This document shows positions 26,062 through 34,410 of a DNA stretch of 48,630 nt, in pieces. The notes beneath the pieces are model-generated. The model was given only the letters and a program-made list of their open reading frames with translations, searched no databases and was not told the DNA's origin. Source of the DNA: Microbacteriaceae bacterium (GTDB lineage: Bacteria > Actinomycetota > Actinomycetes > Actinomycetales > Microbacteriaceae); assembly GCA_947447395.1 (NCBI GenBank), contig CANFJH010000004.1:1-48630 (forward strand), in the 5' to 3' direction. Numbering within the stretch: the stretch's first letter is position 1; each line of letters starts with the position of its first letter. A program made the position numbers and the translations under genes.

Positions 26062-27887
26062 AAGTTGACCGCGCGGTCGATGTTTCCTTTACCATCGGCA
26101 TAAAGGTCAGCAATTTCTTTTGCAAAATCCCTAGCAACTGCTTCACGCTTAATTTTGAGGCTTGGAGTTAGGTGACCGGAAGCCTCGGTAAGTTCGGCAT
26201 TAATGATCACGAACTTTCGAATCGATTCGGCAGTTGAAAAATTCTTGTTGACGAGATCGATTGCCGCCTGTACTTCACGCAATATCAGCGGGTCGTTTGC
26301 CGCTTGTTCGAGCGTTAACTTTTCATCTCCGCCGTGATTCTTGAGCCAGGTCGGTAGCATTTCTGAATCAAGCGAAACCAACGCGCTCACGAATGGCTTC
26401 TTGTCTCCAACCACCACCACCTGCCCGATTAGCGGGTGAGAGCGCAAAGGGTCCTCTAGGCCTGCTGGCGCAACATTTTTACCTCCCGCAGTTACCAAGA
26501 GTTCTTTCTTGCGACCGGTGATGGATAGGAATCCGTCCGAGTCAAGCTCACCGATATCTCCGGTGCGGAACCACTCGCCGTCAAATGCTTCAGCGGTGGC
26601 GGCAGGGTTTCTCCAGTAGCCGCGCATGATGTTGTTTCCACGAAGCAGGATTTCGCCGTCGTTAGCTATTTTCACGCCACAACCTGGAAGGGTTCGACCA
26701 ATCTTTCCAATCTTGATTTGGCTTGGACGTGCAATCATCGCTGGTGCTGTGGTTTCGGTTAGGCCATAGCCTTCCAAAACTGTGAGGCCAATGCCGGCAA
26801 AGAAGTAGCCGAGACGCGAACCAAGAGGCGCACCACCGGAAATTGCGAATCGAAGCTTGCCACCCATGGCTGCGCGAATTTTTCGGTAGACCAAAACATC
26901 GAAGAGTGAGTGCTTCAAGTTGGTTGCGAAACGAACTTTGCCAAACTCTTCTTTTTCCTTTGCGTACTCGATCGCAGCTACGGCAGCTTCCCTGAAGATA
27001 TCTCCCTTGCCGCCAGCCTCTGCCTTTTGCTCGGCCGCGTTGTAGACCTTCTCAAATACTCGAGGAACAGCTAGTAAGAAATCTGGTTTGAATGAGACCA
27101 TGGCTGGACCGACATCTTTAGCGTCGGCCTTATGCCCAACTCGAATGCCAGCATGGATCGCCAAAACCTCAACGAAACGTGCAAAGACGTGAGCAAGGGG
27201 TAGGAACAGTAGGGTGCTTCGGCCAGGCTGAAGTACCTCTGGAAGTTCGAGCATTGCGTTCTTGCTTAGCTCGACAAACCCGCGGTGTAACAACTCGCAA
27301 CCCTTAGGGATTCCAGTTGTACCAGAAGTGTAGATAATGGTGGCGAGATCGTAAAGTCCGGCGCGAGTGCGTCGAAGTTCAAGAGTCTCATTGTCGATGT
27401 CGTGGCCACGTTGAATTAGTAATTCAATTACGCCTTCATCGAGTCGCCAAACTTGCCTGGCAAGTGGAACAGATGCCTTGATGGTCTCAAATCGATCTTG
27501 GTGCTCCGAGGTTTCTAGGAAAACGGCCACCGAGTCGCTGTCCGAAAGTATCCAATGCATTTGCGTCGGAGAAGAACTTTCGTAAATCGGGACAGAAATT
27601 CCACCGGCGAACCAAATGGCGAAATCAATCAGGGTCCATTCGTAACGCGTGCGGCTCATAATTGCCACGGCTTGACCGGGTTGAATTCCAGACGCGATCA
27701 ATCCCTTGGCCACGCCAACAACCTGAGAATAGAACTCTTCTGCGGTTATATTGTGCCAAGTGCCATCAGACTGCTCTGTCGCAAACAGGGGGAGCTTCGG
27801 ATTCGCGGCTACGCGGTCAACCAAAAGATCGGTGATATTGGTCGAATTGCTAGAAACCACAATCGGGTCAATATCGTAGGTTTTCAA
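26058..27887 (-). CDS. Long-chain fatty-acid--CoA ligase (FadD15-like)
   Basis: About 609 residues of the ANL superfamily, activating fatty acids as acyl-adenylates then acyl-CoA. Motifs in order: IIYTSGTTGIPKGCELLHRG (P-loop), LPLAHVFARFVE, GYGLTETTAP, FRTGDIGELDSDGFLSITGRK given in parts as RTGDIGELD and GRKKELLVTAGGKNVAP, with the catalytic lysine region near the end. The frame is open to TTG 27917, but TTG 27887 follows AAGAAGGA with good spacing and lies downstream of a TAGAGT -10, so it is preferred. The type with PLAHVFAR and the C-terminal GGKNVAP is the actinobacterial FadD15 group. It is convergent with def and divergent from the ROK kinase. Confidence 0.92.
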   Translation of the reverse strand: MKTYDIDPIVVSSNSTNITDLLVDRVAANPKLPLFATEQSDGTWHNITAEEFYSQVVGVAKGLIASGIQPGQAVAIMSRTRYEWTLIDFAIWFAGGISVPIYESSSPTQMHWILSDSDSVAVFLETSEHQDRFETIKASVPLARQVWRLDEGVIELLIQRGHDIDNETLELRRTRAGLYDLATIIYTSGTTGIPKGCELLHRGFVELSKNAMLELPEVLQPGRSTLLFLPLAHVFARFVEVLAIHAGIRVGHKADAKDVGPAMVSFKPDFLLAVPRVFEKVYNAAEQKAEAGGKGDIFREAAVAAIEYAKEKEEFGKVRFATNLKHSLFDVLVYRKIRAAMGGKLRFAISGGAPLGSRLGYFFAGIGLTVLEGYGLTETTAPAMIARPSQIKIGKIGRTLPGCGVKIANDGEILLRGNNIMRGYWRNPAATAEAFDGEWFRTGDIGELDSDGFLSITGRKKELLVTAGGKNVAPAGLEDPLRSHPLIGQVVVVGDKKPFVSALVSLDSEMLPTWLKNHGGDEKLTLEQAANDPLILREVQAAIDLVNKNFSTAESIRKFVIINAELTEASGHLTPSLKIKREAVARDFAKEIADLYADGKGNIDRAVNF

Positions 27888-27917
27888 TGGTTCCTTCTTT
27901 GTTTTATGCTTCCTCAA

Positions 27918-27970
27918 ACTCTACGACCTCAGGCGCCTGTTTAAGGGCTTAAACTTGTGAAGCCTAATCT
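27918..27970. promoter_or_regulatory. Divergent promoter region with two abutting palindromes
   Basis: CAGGCGCCTG (27930-27939) is a perfect 10-bp palindrome, and GTTTAAG-GG-CTTAAAC (27939-27954) is a 7+2+7 inverted repeat sharing one base with it. They sit between a leftward -10 candidate (TAGAGT on the minus strand, 27918-27923) and a rightward one (TAATCT, 27965-27970; TTAAGG at 27941-27946 as -35 with 18-bp spacing). A shared operator for the acyl-CoA ligase and the kinase is plausible. Confidence 0.45.
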
Positions 27971-28003
27971 TCTTCAATCGAATCGTTATCTAAGGAATAA
28001 CCC

Positions 28004-28957
28004 ATGCATGCAATCGGTATCGACATTGGCGGAACCAAAATCGCTGGTGCGCTGGTTAGTCCTTCCGGGGAAATTGTTCGCGAACTTCGAGTACCTACCC
28101 CAGCAACGGACCCCGATGCCATTGCCGATGCAGTAGTTGGGTTGATTCAAGAGCTCAGCGATGGGGTGGAGGTTGGTGCGGCAGGCGTGGCGGCTGCCGG
28201 CTTTGTAGATGCCGCACGGGCAAACATCGTTTACGCACCAAATCTTTCTTGGCGCAACGAGCCGTTTAAGGCCAAACTTGAATCCAAGTTGGACATTCCT
28301 GTTTTTATTGACAATGATGCCAACGCTGCCGGCTGGGCAGAATACCGTTTCGGTGCGGGTAGAAGCTACCGTCACATGGTCATGCTCACCATCGGTACCG
28401 GTGTGGGTGGCGCAATTATCACCGACGGCCGATTGCTTCGCGGCGGTTTTGGTGTTGCGGCAGAACTGGGGCACATTCGCCACATTCCAAATGGGCGACT
28501 ATGTGGCTGCGGTCGTCACGGTTGCATCGAGCAGTATGGTTCGGGAACTGCACTGTTGCGAAGCGCAATTGAATTGGCAACCTCTGAATCAGACAAGGGT
28601 GCGCGGCTTTCCGAACTTATGCACGAAAACCAGGGTGAGCTAACTGGTGCACAGGTTTATCAGGCAATTCAAGAAGGTGACCCTGGAGCGCTGGAATTAC
28701 TTCGAGACCTTGGCATTGCTCTAGGTAAAACTATTGCTACGATCGCAGCTGTACTGGACCCAGAAATAGTGGTAATTGGGGGTGGAGTCAGCGCCGCAGG
28801 AGATTTATTACTCGGACCAATGCGCGAGGCTTACCTAGGTTCTTTATCGGCCCGAGGATTTCGTCCGGAGTTGAAAATTGAAACTGCTCAATTCGTAAAT
28901 GACGCCGGAGTTGTTGGGGCCGCCGATCTGGCACGCCAAGAACTCACTGGTCGCTAA
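28004..28957 (+). CDS. glk: ROK-family glucokinase
   Basis: A 317-residue sugar kinase. The N-terminal phosphate loop is AIGIDIGGTKIAGALV, the sugar-binding segment FIDNDANAAGWAE carries the catalytic aspartate, TIGTGVGGAII is the second phosphate site, and the zinc-binding ROK motif CGCGRHGC is at 167-174 followed by IEQYGSG. The lack of a DNA-binding N-terminus makes it an enzyme and not a ROK repressor. Most likely it phosphorylates glucose with ATP; other hexoses are possible. ATG 28004 has TAAGGA upstream. The plsC gene follows after 28 bp. Confidence 0.9.
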   Translation: MHAIGIDIGGTKIAGALVSPSGEIVRELRVPTPATDPDAIADAVVGLIQELSDGVEVGAAGVAAAGFVDAARANIVYAPNLSWRNEPFKAKLESKLDIPVFIDNDANAAGWAEYRFGAGRSYRHMVMLTIGTGVGGAIITDGRLLRGGFGVAAELGHIRHIPNGRLCGCGRHGCIEQYGSGTALLRSAIELATSESDKGARLSELMHENQGELTGAQVYQAIQEGDPGALELLRDLGIALGKTIATIAAVLDPEIVVIGGGVSAAGDLLLGPMREAYLGSLSARGFRPELKIETAQFVNDAGVVGAADLARQELTGR

Positions 28958-28985
28958 ACTAATAAGGTTGATTGGAGGTTTAGGG

Positions 28986-29672
28986 ATGGCTTATTTCATC
29001 TTGAAAAACTTCCTGCTCGGACCAATTTTGAAGGCGCTCTTTCGCCCATGGGTTCGTGGAATGGAAAACATTCCAACTACCGGACCAGTCATTTTGGCAA
29101 GCAACCACCTCTCATTTTCAGACTCCATTTTTTTGCCACTCCAGGCGCGTCGCCCAGTGGTTTTCCTAGCGAAGAGTGAGTACTTCACTGGTAAGGGCAT
29201 CAAAGGCGCTCTATCGCGCTGGTTCTTCAAGTCCACCGGCCAACTTCCAATCGATCGCTCGGGTGGAAAAGCGTCAGAAGCTTCACTTAACACGGGTCTA
29301 CGAGTGCTTAGCCAGGGCCAGGTTCTCGGCATTTATCCCGAAGGAACCCGCTCGCCAGACGGCCGGCTATTTCGCGGTAGAACCGGTATCGCGCGCATGG
29401 CCCTTGAATCAAAGGTGCCGGTAATTCCAGTTGCGATGATTGACACCGAAAAGGTCCAACCAATCGGAAGAAAGCTTCCTCGAATTAGGCGCATCGGAAT
29501 CATTGTTGGTAAACCATTAGATTTCTCGAGATTCGATGGCATGGAGGGCGACCGAGTAATCCTCCGAGCAGTCACCGATGAAATCATGTATGAGCTCATG
29601 AAGCTCAGCGGCCAAGAATACGTAGACACATACGCTTCGACTTTGAAAGAAAAACGCGCCAGAACGCGCTAG
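28986..29672 (+). CDS. plsC: PlsC-type 1-acyl-glycerol-3-phosphate acyltransferase
   Basis: A 228-residue membrane-associated acyltransferase. The catalytic NHxxxxD motif is N40-H41-LSFS-D46 and the phosphate-binding motif is EGTR at 119-122, followed by the late VPVIPVAM segment. It acylates lysophosphatidate to phosphatidate. The open frame extends to 28899, but ATG 28986 has GGAGG 7 nt upstream and avoids the kinase gene. The C-terminus is short and basic. It lies 17 bp before the DAHP synthase gene, a familiar actinobacterial pairing. Confidence 0.92.
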   Translation: MAYFILKNFLLGPILKALFRPWVRGMENIPTTGPVILASNHLSFSDSIFLPLQARRPVVFLAKSEYFTGKGIKGALSRWFFKSTGQLPIDRSGGKASEASLNTGLRVLSQGQVLGIYPEGTRSPDGRLFRGRTGIARMALESKVPVIPVAMIDTEKVQPIGRKLPRIRRIGIIVGKPLDFSRFDGMEGDRVILRAVTDEIMYELMKLSGQEYVDTYASTLKEKRARTR

Positions 29673-29689
29673 GGAGAAAACTCAAACTT

Positions 29690-31027
29690 ATGAATGACAT
29701 TCTGACCGGCTTAGACCACCACGCGACTTTGCCAGCCCTGCAGCAGCCGATTTGGCCTGATGCCGCTGAAGTCCTCAAGGTTCGCGCTGAACTAGCTAAG
29801 CAACCACCTTTGGTTTTTGCCGGAGAAGTTGACCAGTTGCGAAACCGTCTAGCCGATGCAGCCGCGGGTAAAGCCTTCTTGTTGCAAGGTGGCGACTGTG
29901 CGGAAACTTTCGCCGATGCCACCGCTGATCGGATACGAAACCGAGTAAAGACATTGCTCCAGATGGCCGTCGTGCTTACCTATGGAGCATCTATGCCGGT
30001 TGTGAAGATGGGTCGAATGGCTGGTCAGTTCGCTAAGCCTCGCTCATCAAACGATGAGACTCGTGGAGAAATCACACTTCCTGCCTACCGTGGCGATGCC
30101 GTAAACGGCTATGACTTTACCCCGGAATCTCGCGCGAACGATCCTTGGCGCATGCTGAAGGCCTACAACACCTCCGCTTCAACTTTGAACCTAATCCGCG
30201 CGTTCACCCAGGGTGGATTCGCCGACTTGCGTTCGGTTCACGAATGGAACCGCGGATTCAGCGAGAACCCTGCCAACGCTCGTTATGAGTCGCTGGCCAA
30301 GGAAATCGATCGCGCAATCAAGTTCATGGCCGCTTGTGGCGCAGACTTTGAGTCGCTTCGCACCACCGAGTTTTATGTAAGCCACGAGGCCCTGCTTCTA
30401 GATTACGAACGCCCAATGACTCGAATAGATTCGCGTACCGGAAACCCATACGACACCAGCGGTCACATGGTTTGGATTGGTGAGCGCACCCGTCAGCTAG
30501 AAAACGCGCACGTTGATTTCCTTTCCCGAGTTCGAAACCCGATCGGTGTAAAGCTCGGCCCAACTACTTCTGTAGAAGACGCTAAGGCGCTAATCGAGAA
30601 ACTTGATCCTCAGCGTGAACCAGGACGTCTAACATTCATCACTCGAATGGGCGCCGGCAAAATACGTGAAGAACTGCCAAAGTTGGTCGAAGCAGTGCGC
30701 GACATGGGTTCCCAGCCACTATGGATCACTGACCCAATGCACGGCAACGGCATTACGACAAAGAATGGCTACAAATCTCGCAGATTTGACGATGTCATGG
30801 ACGAGGTTCGCGGATTCTTCGAGGTTCACTACGCGGCAGGTACTATTCCTGGCGGAATTCACATTGAACTTACCGGTGACGATGTTGCCGAATGCCTCGG
30901 CGGTTCGGAAAAGATTGATGAGTCGACTCTGGAAGAGCGCTACGAGTCGCTTTGTGATCCGCGTCTAAACCACAGTCAGTCCTTGGAACTCGCATTCCTA
31001 GTTGCCGAGTCGCTAACCAAGAACTAA
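29690..31027 (+). CDS. aroG: 3-deoxy-D-arabino-heptulosonate 7-phosphate synthase, class II
   Basis: A 445-residue class II (plant-like) DAHP synthase condensing phosphoenolpyruvate and erythrose 4-phosphate, the entry to the shikimate pathway. Recognised segments: LLQGGDCAETF (metal-ligand cysteine), KMGRMAGQFAKPRS, LPAYRGDAVNG, GHMVWIGERTRQ, RVRNPIGVKLGP and GGIHIELTGDDVAECLGG. Length and motifs match M. tuberculosis AroG, which is regulated in complex with chorismate mutase; the mutase in this window is of the AroH fold, so that partnership need not hold. Its stop abuts the stop of the convergent kinase gene with no gap. Confidence 0.96.
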   Translation: MNDILTGLDHHATLPALQQPIWPDAAEVLKVRAELAKQPPLVFAGEVDQLRNRLADAAAGKAFLLQGGDCAETFADATADRIRNRVKTLLQMAVVLTYGASMPVVKMGRMAGQFAKPRSSNDETRGEITLPAYRGDAVNGYDFTPESRANDPWRMLKAYNTSASTLNLIRAFTQGGFADLRSVHEWNRGFSENPANARYESLAKEIDRAIKFMAACGADFESLRTTEFYVSHEALLLDYERPMTRIDSRTGNPYDTSGHMVWIGERTRQLENAHVDFLSRVRNPIGVKLGPTTSVEDAKALIEKLDPQREPGRLTFITRMGAGKIREELPKLVEAVRDMGSQPLWITDPMHGNGITTKNGYKSRRFDDVMDEVRGFFEVHYAAGTIPGGIHIELTGDDVAECLGGSEKIDESTLEERYESLCDPRLNHSQSLELAFLVAESLTKN

Positions 31028-32848
31028 TTAGTAACGCGCGACCAGCGTGACTGTGTCGCCCACGCGAACTTCGGTTCCTGCAACGGGATTGGTTGACTTT
31101 ACGTTTTTAATTCCCCATTGGCTATTTGGCAGGTTGGTATCTACCAAAACCTTCAGGCCTAGGTTTTTAAGAATGTCCTGTGCGGCCAAGATTCTTTGAC
31201 CAACCACATTTGGAAGCGAAATCTTGTTAGTTCCCTTGGACACGGTGAGATCAACCTTTGAACCCTTTGCCAGGTTCAATTGATTTGGGCTTAGGTCGAT
31301 TACGTTTCCCTTGGCCACCGAGTCACTGAAGGCCTCGGTAATTTTTCCAACATCAAGGCCAACGGCTTGCAAAGCAATTTTTGTGGCGTCTAATGAGAGT
31401 CCAGCAACAGCCGGAATCGAGCCAAGCGAAACTTTCAGGTCAATCGAACTACCAATTGGTACCGGCAGCTCATCGCTGCCCGAGAACTCAAAAACCTCCC
31501 CGAGTGGCGCTGCGTTGAATGAAGAAGTCACGTTTCCCAAAACAAAACCAGACCCAACCAACGTTGCCGTTGCATCAGCCAAGTTTTTACCGGTCAGCGT
31601 TGGAACTTTTACCAATTTTGGACCATCGGAAAGATAGAGTTTGATAGTTCCACCATGGGCAATGTATCCACCGGCAGGTGGATCCGTCCTAGTGATTTTT
31701 CCGGCTGGAACCGTTGAAGAATTTTCATGTGCAATGACAAATTTCAAATCCAACGTGGAGAGAGAGCTCTGAGCTTGGGTTTGGCTTCTACCCGAAAGTT
31801 GCGGAACTGGCGATAGTGCTCCAGGGCCAGCAGAAAAGTACCAACCTCCGACACCGCCGAGGATCAAAACTATGACGGTGATGATTGCAAACGGCAGTAA
31901 TTTGCGCTTTTGTGGAACGTTTTCGAATGCCGACGATTCTTCGAAAGTATGACCAGTCGATAACACTTCGGTTAATTGAGGACCGCCAGATATTGGGCTG
32001 AGCACTTTCGTGTGATTGTCAGCCAAGTCAACCCTCTTGAATAGTTCCAATAGCGCCTGAGCGTCTACAGGGCGGTTAGCCGGGATTGGTTCGGTAGCCG
32101 CAAGTACGATTCGATCGAGGCTGACGGGAATATCAGCGTTCACAAGGCTTGGTGATGGTACTCGCGAGTTTGCGTGCTGGTAGGCAACCTGCATGCTCTG
32201 TTCGCCGGAGTACGGGCGTTTGCCAGTCAACATTTCGTAGAGCATGATTCCGCAGGCGTAGACGTCGGTGGCCTGCGTGGCAGCTCCGCCTGTGACGAGT
32301 TCGGGGGCCATGTAGCCAACAGTGCCTAGCACGTCCTTGGCTTCCGTGCGGTTGTCCACAGTTCTAGCGAGACCGAAGTCGCTTAGTTTGATACGGCCTT
32401 CGTTGCTGAGGAGAATGTTCTCTGGCTTGATGTCTCGGTGAATAATCCCGGCGCGGTGGGCGGCGCCTAGACCTTCGAGTACGGCCTCCATGAGTTCAAC
32501 CGCACGGTCGGCATCGATGGTGTGAAAGTCATCTAAAACATGTCTGAGAGTGGTTCCAGTAACTAGTTCCAGAACGAGGTAGGTGAACTCACCATGTTGT
32601 CCTTGGTCATAGATGTTGACCAGGTTCGGGTGGTTTAGGGCCGCGGCAACTCGGGCTTCGGTTAGGAATTTCTGGCGAAAAGTTTCATCACCGCTGAGAT
32701 TCGATGCCAGCACCTTGATAGCAACCGATCGGTGTAATTGCAGATCCAGGGCCTCATAGACACTCGCCATTCCGCCGTGCGCCAAAAGTCTCTGAATTCG
32801 GTAACGACCGGAAAGTTCAGTGTTTTGGGGGATTGGAGAGTTTGTCAT
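31028..32848 (-). CDS. pknL: Transmembrane Ser/Thr kinase with four PASTA domains, at the pknL locus
   Basis: About 606 residues. The cytoplasmic Hanks-type kinase domain has LLAHGGMASVYEA (Gly loop), AIKVL (Lys), IIHRDIKPENILL (catalytic loop), LSDFGLART (metal site) and TVGYMAPE. A juxtamembrane stretch, one membrane helix (LLPFAIITVIVLILGGVGG) and about 265 outer residues follow. Those hold four PASTA repeats, each with a P-x-x-x-G start such as VPTLTGKNL and LPNVVGQRI. PASTA domains sense peptidoglycan fragments or lipid II. Neighbours aroG and an Rv2175c homologue mark the PknL locus, although PknL of M. tuberculosis lacks PASTA domains. ATG 32848 gives the usual short N-terminus; in-frame ATG 32872 is possible. 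Confidence 0.92.
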   Translation of the reverse strand: MTNSPIPQNTELSGRYRIQRLLAHGGMASVYEALDLQLHRSVAIKVLASNLSGDETFRQKFLTEARVAAALNHPNLVNIYDQGQHGEFTYLVLELVTGTTLRHVLDDFHTIDADRAVELMEAVLEGLGAAHRAGIIHRDIKPENILLSNEGRIKLSDFGLARTVDNRTEAKDVLGTVGYMAPELVTGGAATQATDVYACGIMLYEMLTGKRPYSGEQSMQVAYQHANSRVPSPSLVNADIPVSLDRIVLAATEPIPANRPVDAQALLELFKRVDLADNHTKVLSPISGGPQLTEVLSTGHTFEESSAFENVPQKRKLLPFAIITVIVLILGGVGGWYFSAGPGALSPVPQLSGRSQTQAQSSLSTLDLKFVIAHENSSTVPAGKITRTDPPAGGYIAHGGTIKLYLSDGPKLVKVPTLTGKNLADATATLVGSGFVLGNVTSSFNAAPLGEVFEFSGSDELPVPIGSSIDLKVSLGSIPAVAGLSLDATKIALQAVGLDVGKITEAFSDSVAKGNVIDLSPNQLNLAKGSKVDLTVSKGTNKISLPNVVGQRILAAQDILKNLGLKVLVDTNLPNSQWGIKNVKSTNPVAGTEVRVGDTVTLVARY

Positions 32849-32900
32849 GGCTACACCAATATGCTCACACATAAAGAAATCTTTTCCAGTAAGGCGTTAG

Positions 32901-33266
32901 GTGTGGCAATCTAAGAGTGTGAGTGATGTATTTGAAAGCGTTTCCGAATGGCTAACCGTTCCTGAAGTTGCCGACCGTCTAGGTATAGTTCCCGGAAAGG
33001 TTAGACGCCTAATCGAAGAGCATGCCCTGTTTGTAGTTGTTCGTGACGGGATCAAATACGTTCCAGGTCACCTGATTGTGAATGGTGAACCTTTACCTTC
33101 GATTCCAGGAACCATCAGTGTCCTTATCGATGCTGGTTTCAGCATCGACGGCGCGATTGAGTGGATTTACACCCCTGAAGACTCGATTGGAAATGCGCCG
33201 ATTGAATCGCTGCTGGCCGGTCGCAAATCGGAAGTTCGCCGGATCGCTCAGTCGCTAGCTTTCTAG
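32901..33266 (+). CDS. Rv2175c-like winged helix-turn-helix DNA-binding protein
   Basis: A 121-residue protein matching the Rv2175c family. The helix-turn-helix is WLTVPEVADRLGIVPGKVRR starting near residue 17, followed by the strand YVPGHLIVNGEPLPSIPG and a C-terminal helical segment (GAIEWIYTPEDSIG). In M. tuberculosis Rv2175c binds DNA and loses binding when PknL phosphorylates its N-terminal threonine; here the gene is divergent from the PASTA kinase and its N-terminal tail contains serines (SKSVSDVFESVS). GTG 32901 follows TAAGG with fair spacing; GTG 32919 is an alternative. The stop shares CTAG with the stop of the convergent prenyl synthase. Confidence 0.88.
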   Translation: MWQSKSVSDVFESVSEWLTVPEVADRLGIVPGKVRRLIEEHALFVVVRDGIKYVPGHLIVNGEPLPSIPGTISVLIDAGFSIDGAIEWIYTPEDSIGNAPIESLLAGRKSEVRRIAQSLAF

Positions 33267-34378
33267 CTGTCGCGGTTCACAACTTTTAGAGCAAGCTTTT
33301 CGAGCTGTTCCTTGCCATATGGGTCGAGTTGAAGCTGCTTCAGTGCAACCAAACTTTCAGTTCCCAATTCCGCAATCATCTGTTCAACCTTCGCAAGCGC
33401 CCCGGAACCGCGAATGGTCTCTTGAAGCAAACGAACCTGCTCATTAGTGAGTTCCCGGTTGGACATCAATTCGTCGAAAAGTTTGACGGTAGAAAGTCCC
33501 AAACCCTGCCTGGCCAACGCCACAAGGACCGTGCGCTTACCTTCTCGTAGGTCATCTCCAGCGGGTTTTCCAGTCACCTCGGGAGCACCAAAAACACCTA
33601 GGACGTCGTCTCTCAGCTGAAATGCCAAACCGAGTGGGATCGCAAATGCAGATAATCCTCTAAGCGTTTCCGGGGAGGCTCCAGAAAATGCTGCACCAAT
33701 TTGCAGCGGTGCCTCAATGCTGTATTTGGCGGTCTTGTAAAGCATGACCCTATTTGCGCGACCGATGGCTTCATCTGGTGAGCGGGTGGGGCCAGCATTT
33801 TCTTCGAGAACGTCCAGGTATTGACCCGCCATTACTTCAACGCGCATCTTGGCAAATTCGTCGCGGCAGTTCCATGCGATGGTGCTAGATGGCGATCTTC
33901 TGACTGCCGCGTCAAATAGTTCTGAACTCCAGCCAAGCATCAGATCTCCGGCTAATACCGAGCCTGCTTGACCGAACCTGGTTGCCGAACCAGCCCATCC
34001 GTTTAGTTGGTGCAGCTGTTCAAATCTTTTGTGAACCGCAGGGGAGCCGCGCCGGCTGTCAGAGTTATCCAGCAGGTCGTCGTGCACCAACGCCGCGGCA
34101 TGAAACATTTCAAGCGCCGCGCAGATGTCAACTAGGGCAGCGGCACTTCGTTCCTTGTCGGCTTCCGTCAGAGTATTTTCGTTGATCGCCAGGCACGAAG
34201 CCCAAGACCAATAGGCGAAAAGGGCCCGAAACCTTTTACCACCCGTCAGTAGGCCTTGGATGAAGTCGATGACTTGAGTAAGTTCAGGATCAATTTCCCC
34301 CAGCTGGGCGCGGCGAGCCACACAGAACTCGTTCAGTCGACGTTCGACTAGGTCTACAAGGGTTGCGCTCTCGCTCAT
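33263..34378 (-). CDS. Polyprenyl diphosphate synthase (IdsA/GGPP synthase type)
   Basis: A 371-residue trans-isoprenyl diphosphate synthase. The first aspartate-rich motif is DDLLD at 100-104 (with HDDLLDNSDSRRG), and the second is FQLRDDVLGVFG with the following GDDLREGKRT. GGKRFRA near residue 46 binds isopentenyl diphosphate. It likely makes geranylgeranyl diphosphate or a related chain for quinones, carotenoids or lipid carriers; chain length is not certain from sequence. The homologue idsA2 occurs in the same neighbourhood in mycobacteria. Its ATG lies 6 nt after a TAGGCT -10, so the mRNA may be leaderless. Confidence 0.93.
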   Translation of the reverse strand: MSESATLVDLVERRLNEFCVARRAQLGEIDPELTQVIDFIQGLLTGGKRFRALFAYWSWASCLAINENTLTEADKERSAAALVDICAALEMFHAAALVHDDLLDNSDSRRGSPAVHKRFEQLHQLNGWAGSATRFGQAGSVLAGDLMLGWSSELFDAAVRRSPSSTIAWNCRDEFAKMRVEVMAGQYLDVLEENAGPTRSPDEAIGRANRVMLYKTAKYSIEAPLQIGAAFSGASPETLRGLSAFAIPLGLAFQLRDDVLGVFGAPEVTGKPAGDDLREGKRTVLVALARQGLGLSTVKLFDELMSNRELTNEQVRLLQETIRGSGALAKVEQMIAELGTESLVALKQLQLDPYGKEQLEKLALKVVNRDS

Positions 34379-34410
34379 GTGTCTAGCCTAGACCCCCATA
34401 CAATTGGGTT
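34379..34410. promoter_or_regulatory. Divergent pair of leaderless-type promoters with palindrome
   Basis: On the plus strand TACAAT (34399-34404) lies exactly 6 nt before ATG 34411. On the minus strand TAGGCT (34390-34385) lies exactly 6 nt before ATG 34378. Both fit TAnnnT-N6-ATG, the layout of leaderless actinobacterial mRNAs, and neither gene has a Shine-Dalgarno. GTCTAG-C-CTAGAC (34381-34393), a perfect inverted repeat, covers the minus-strand -10. Confidence 0.6.

Noticed and set aside
28899-28985. Upstream start for the PlsC gene
   Set aside because: It overlaps the end of the kinase gene; ATG 28986 has GGAGG at good spacing.
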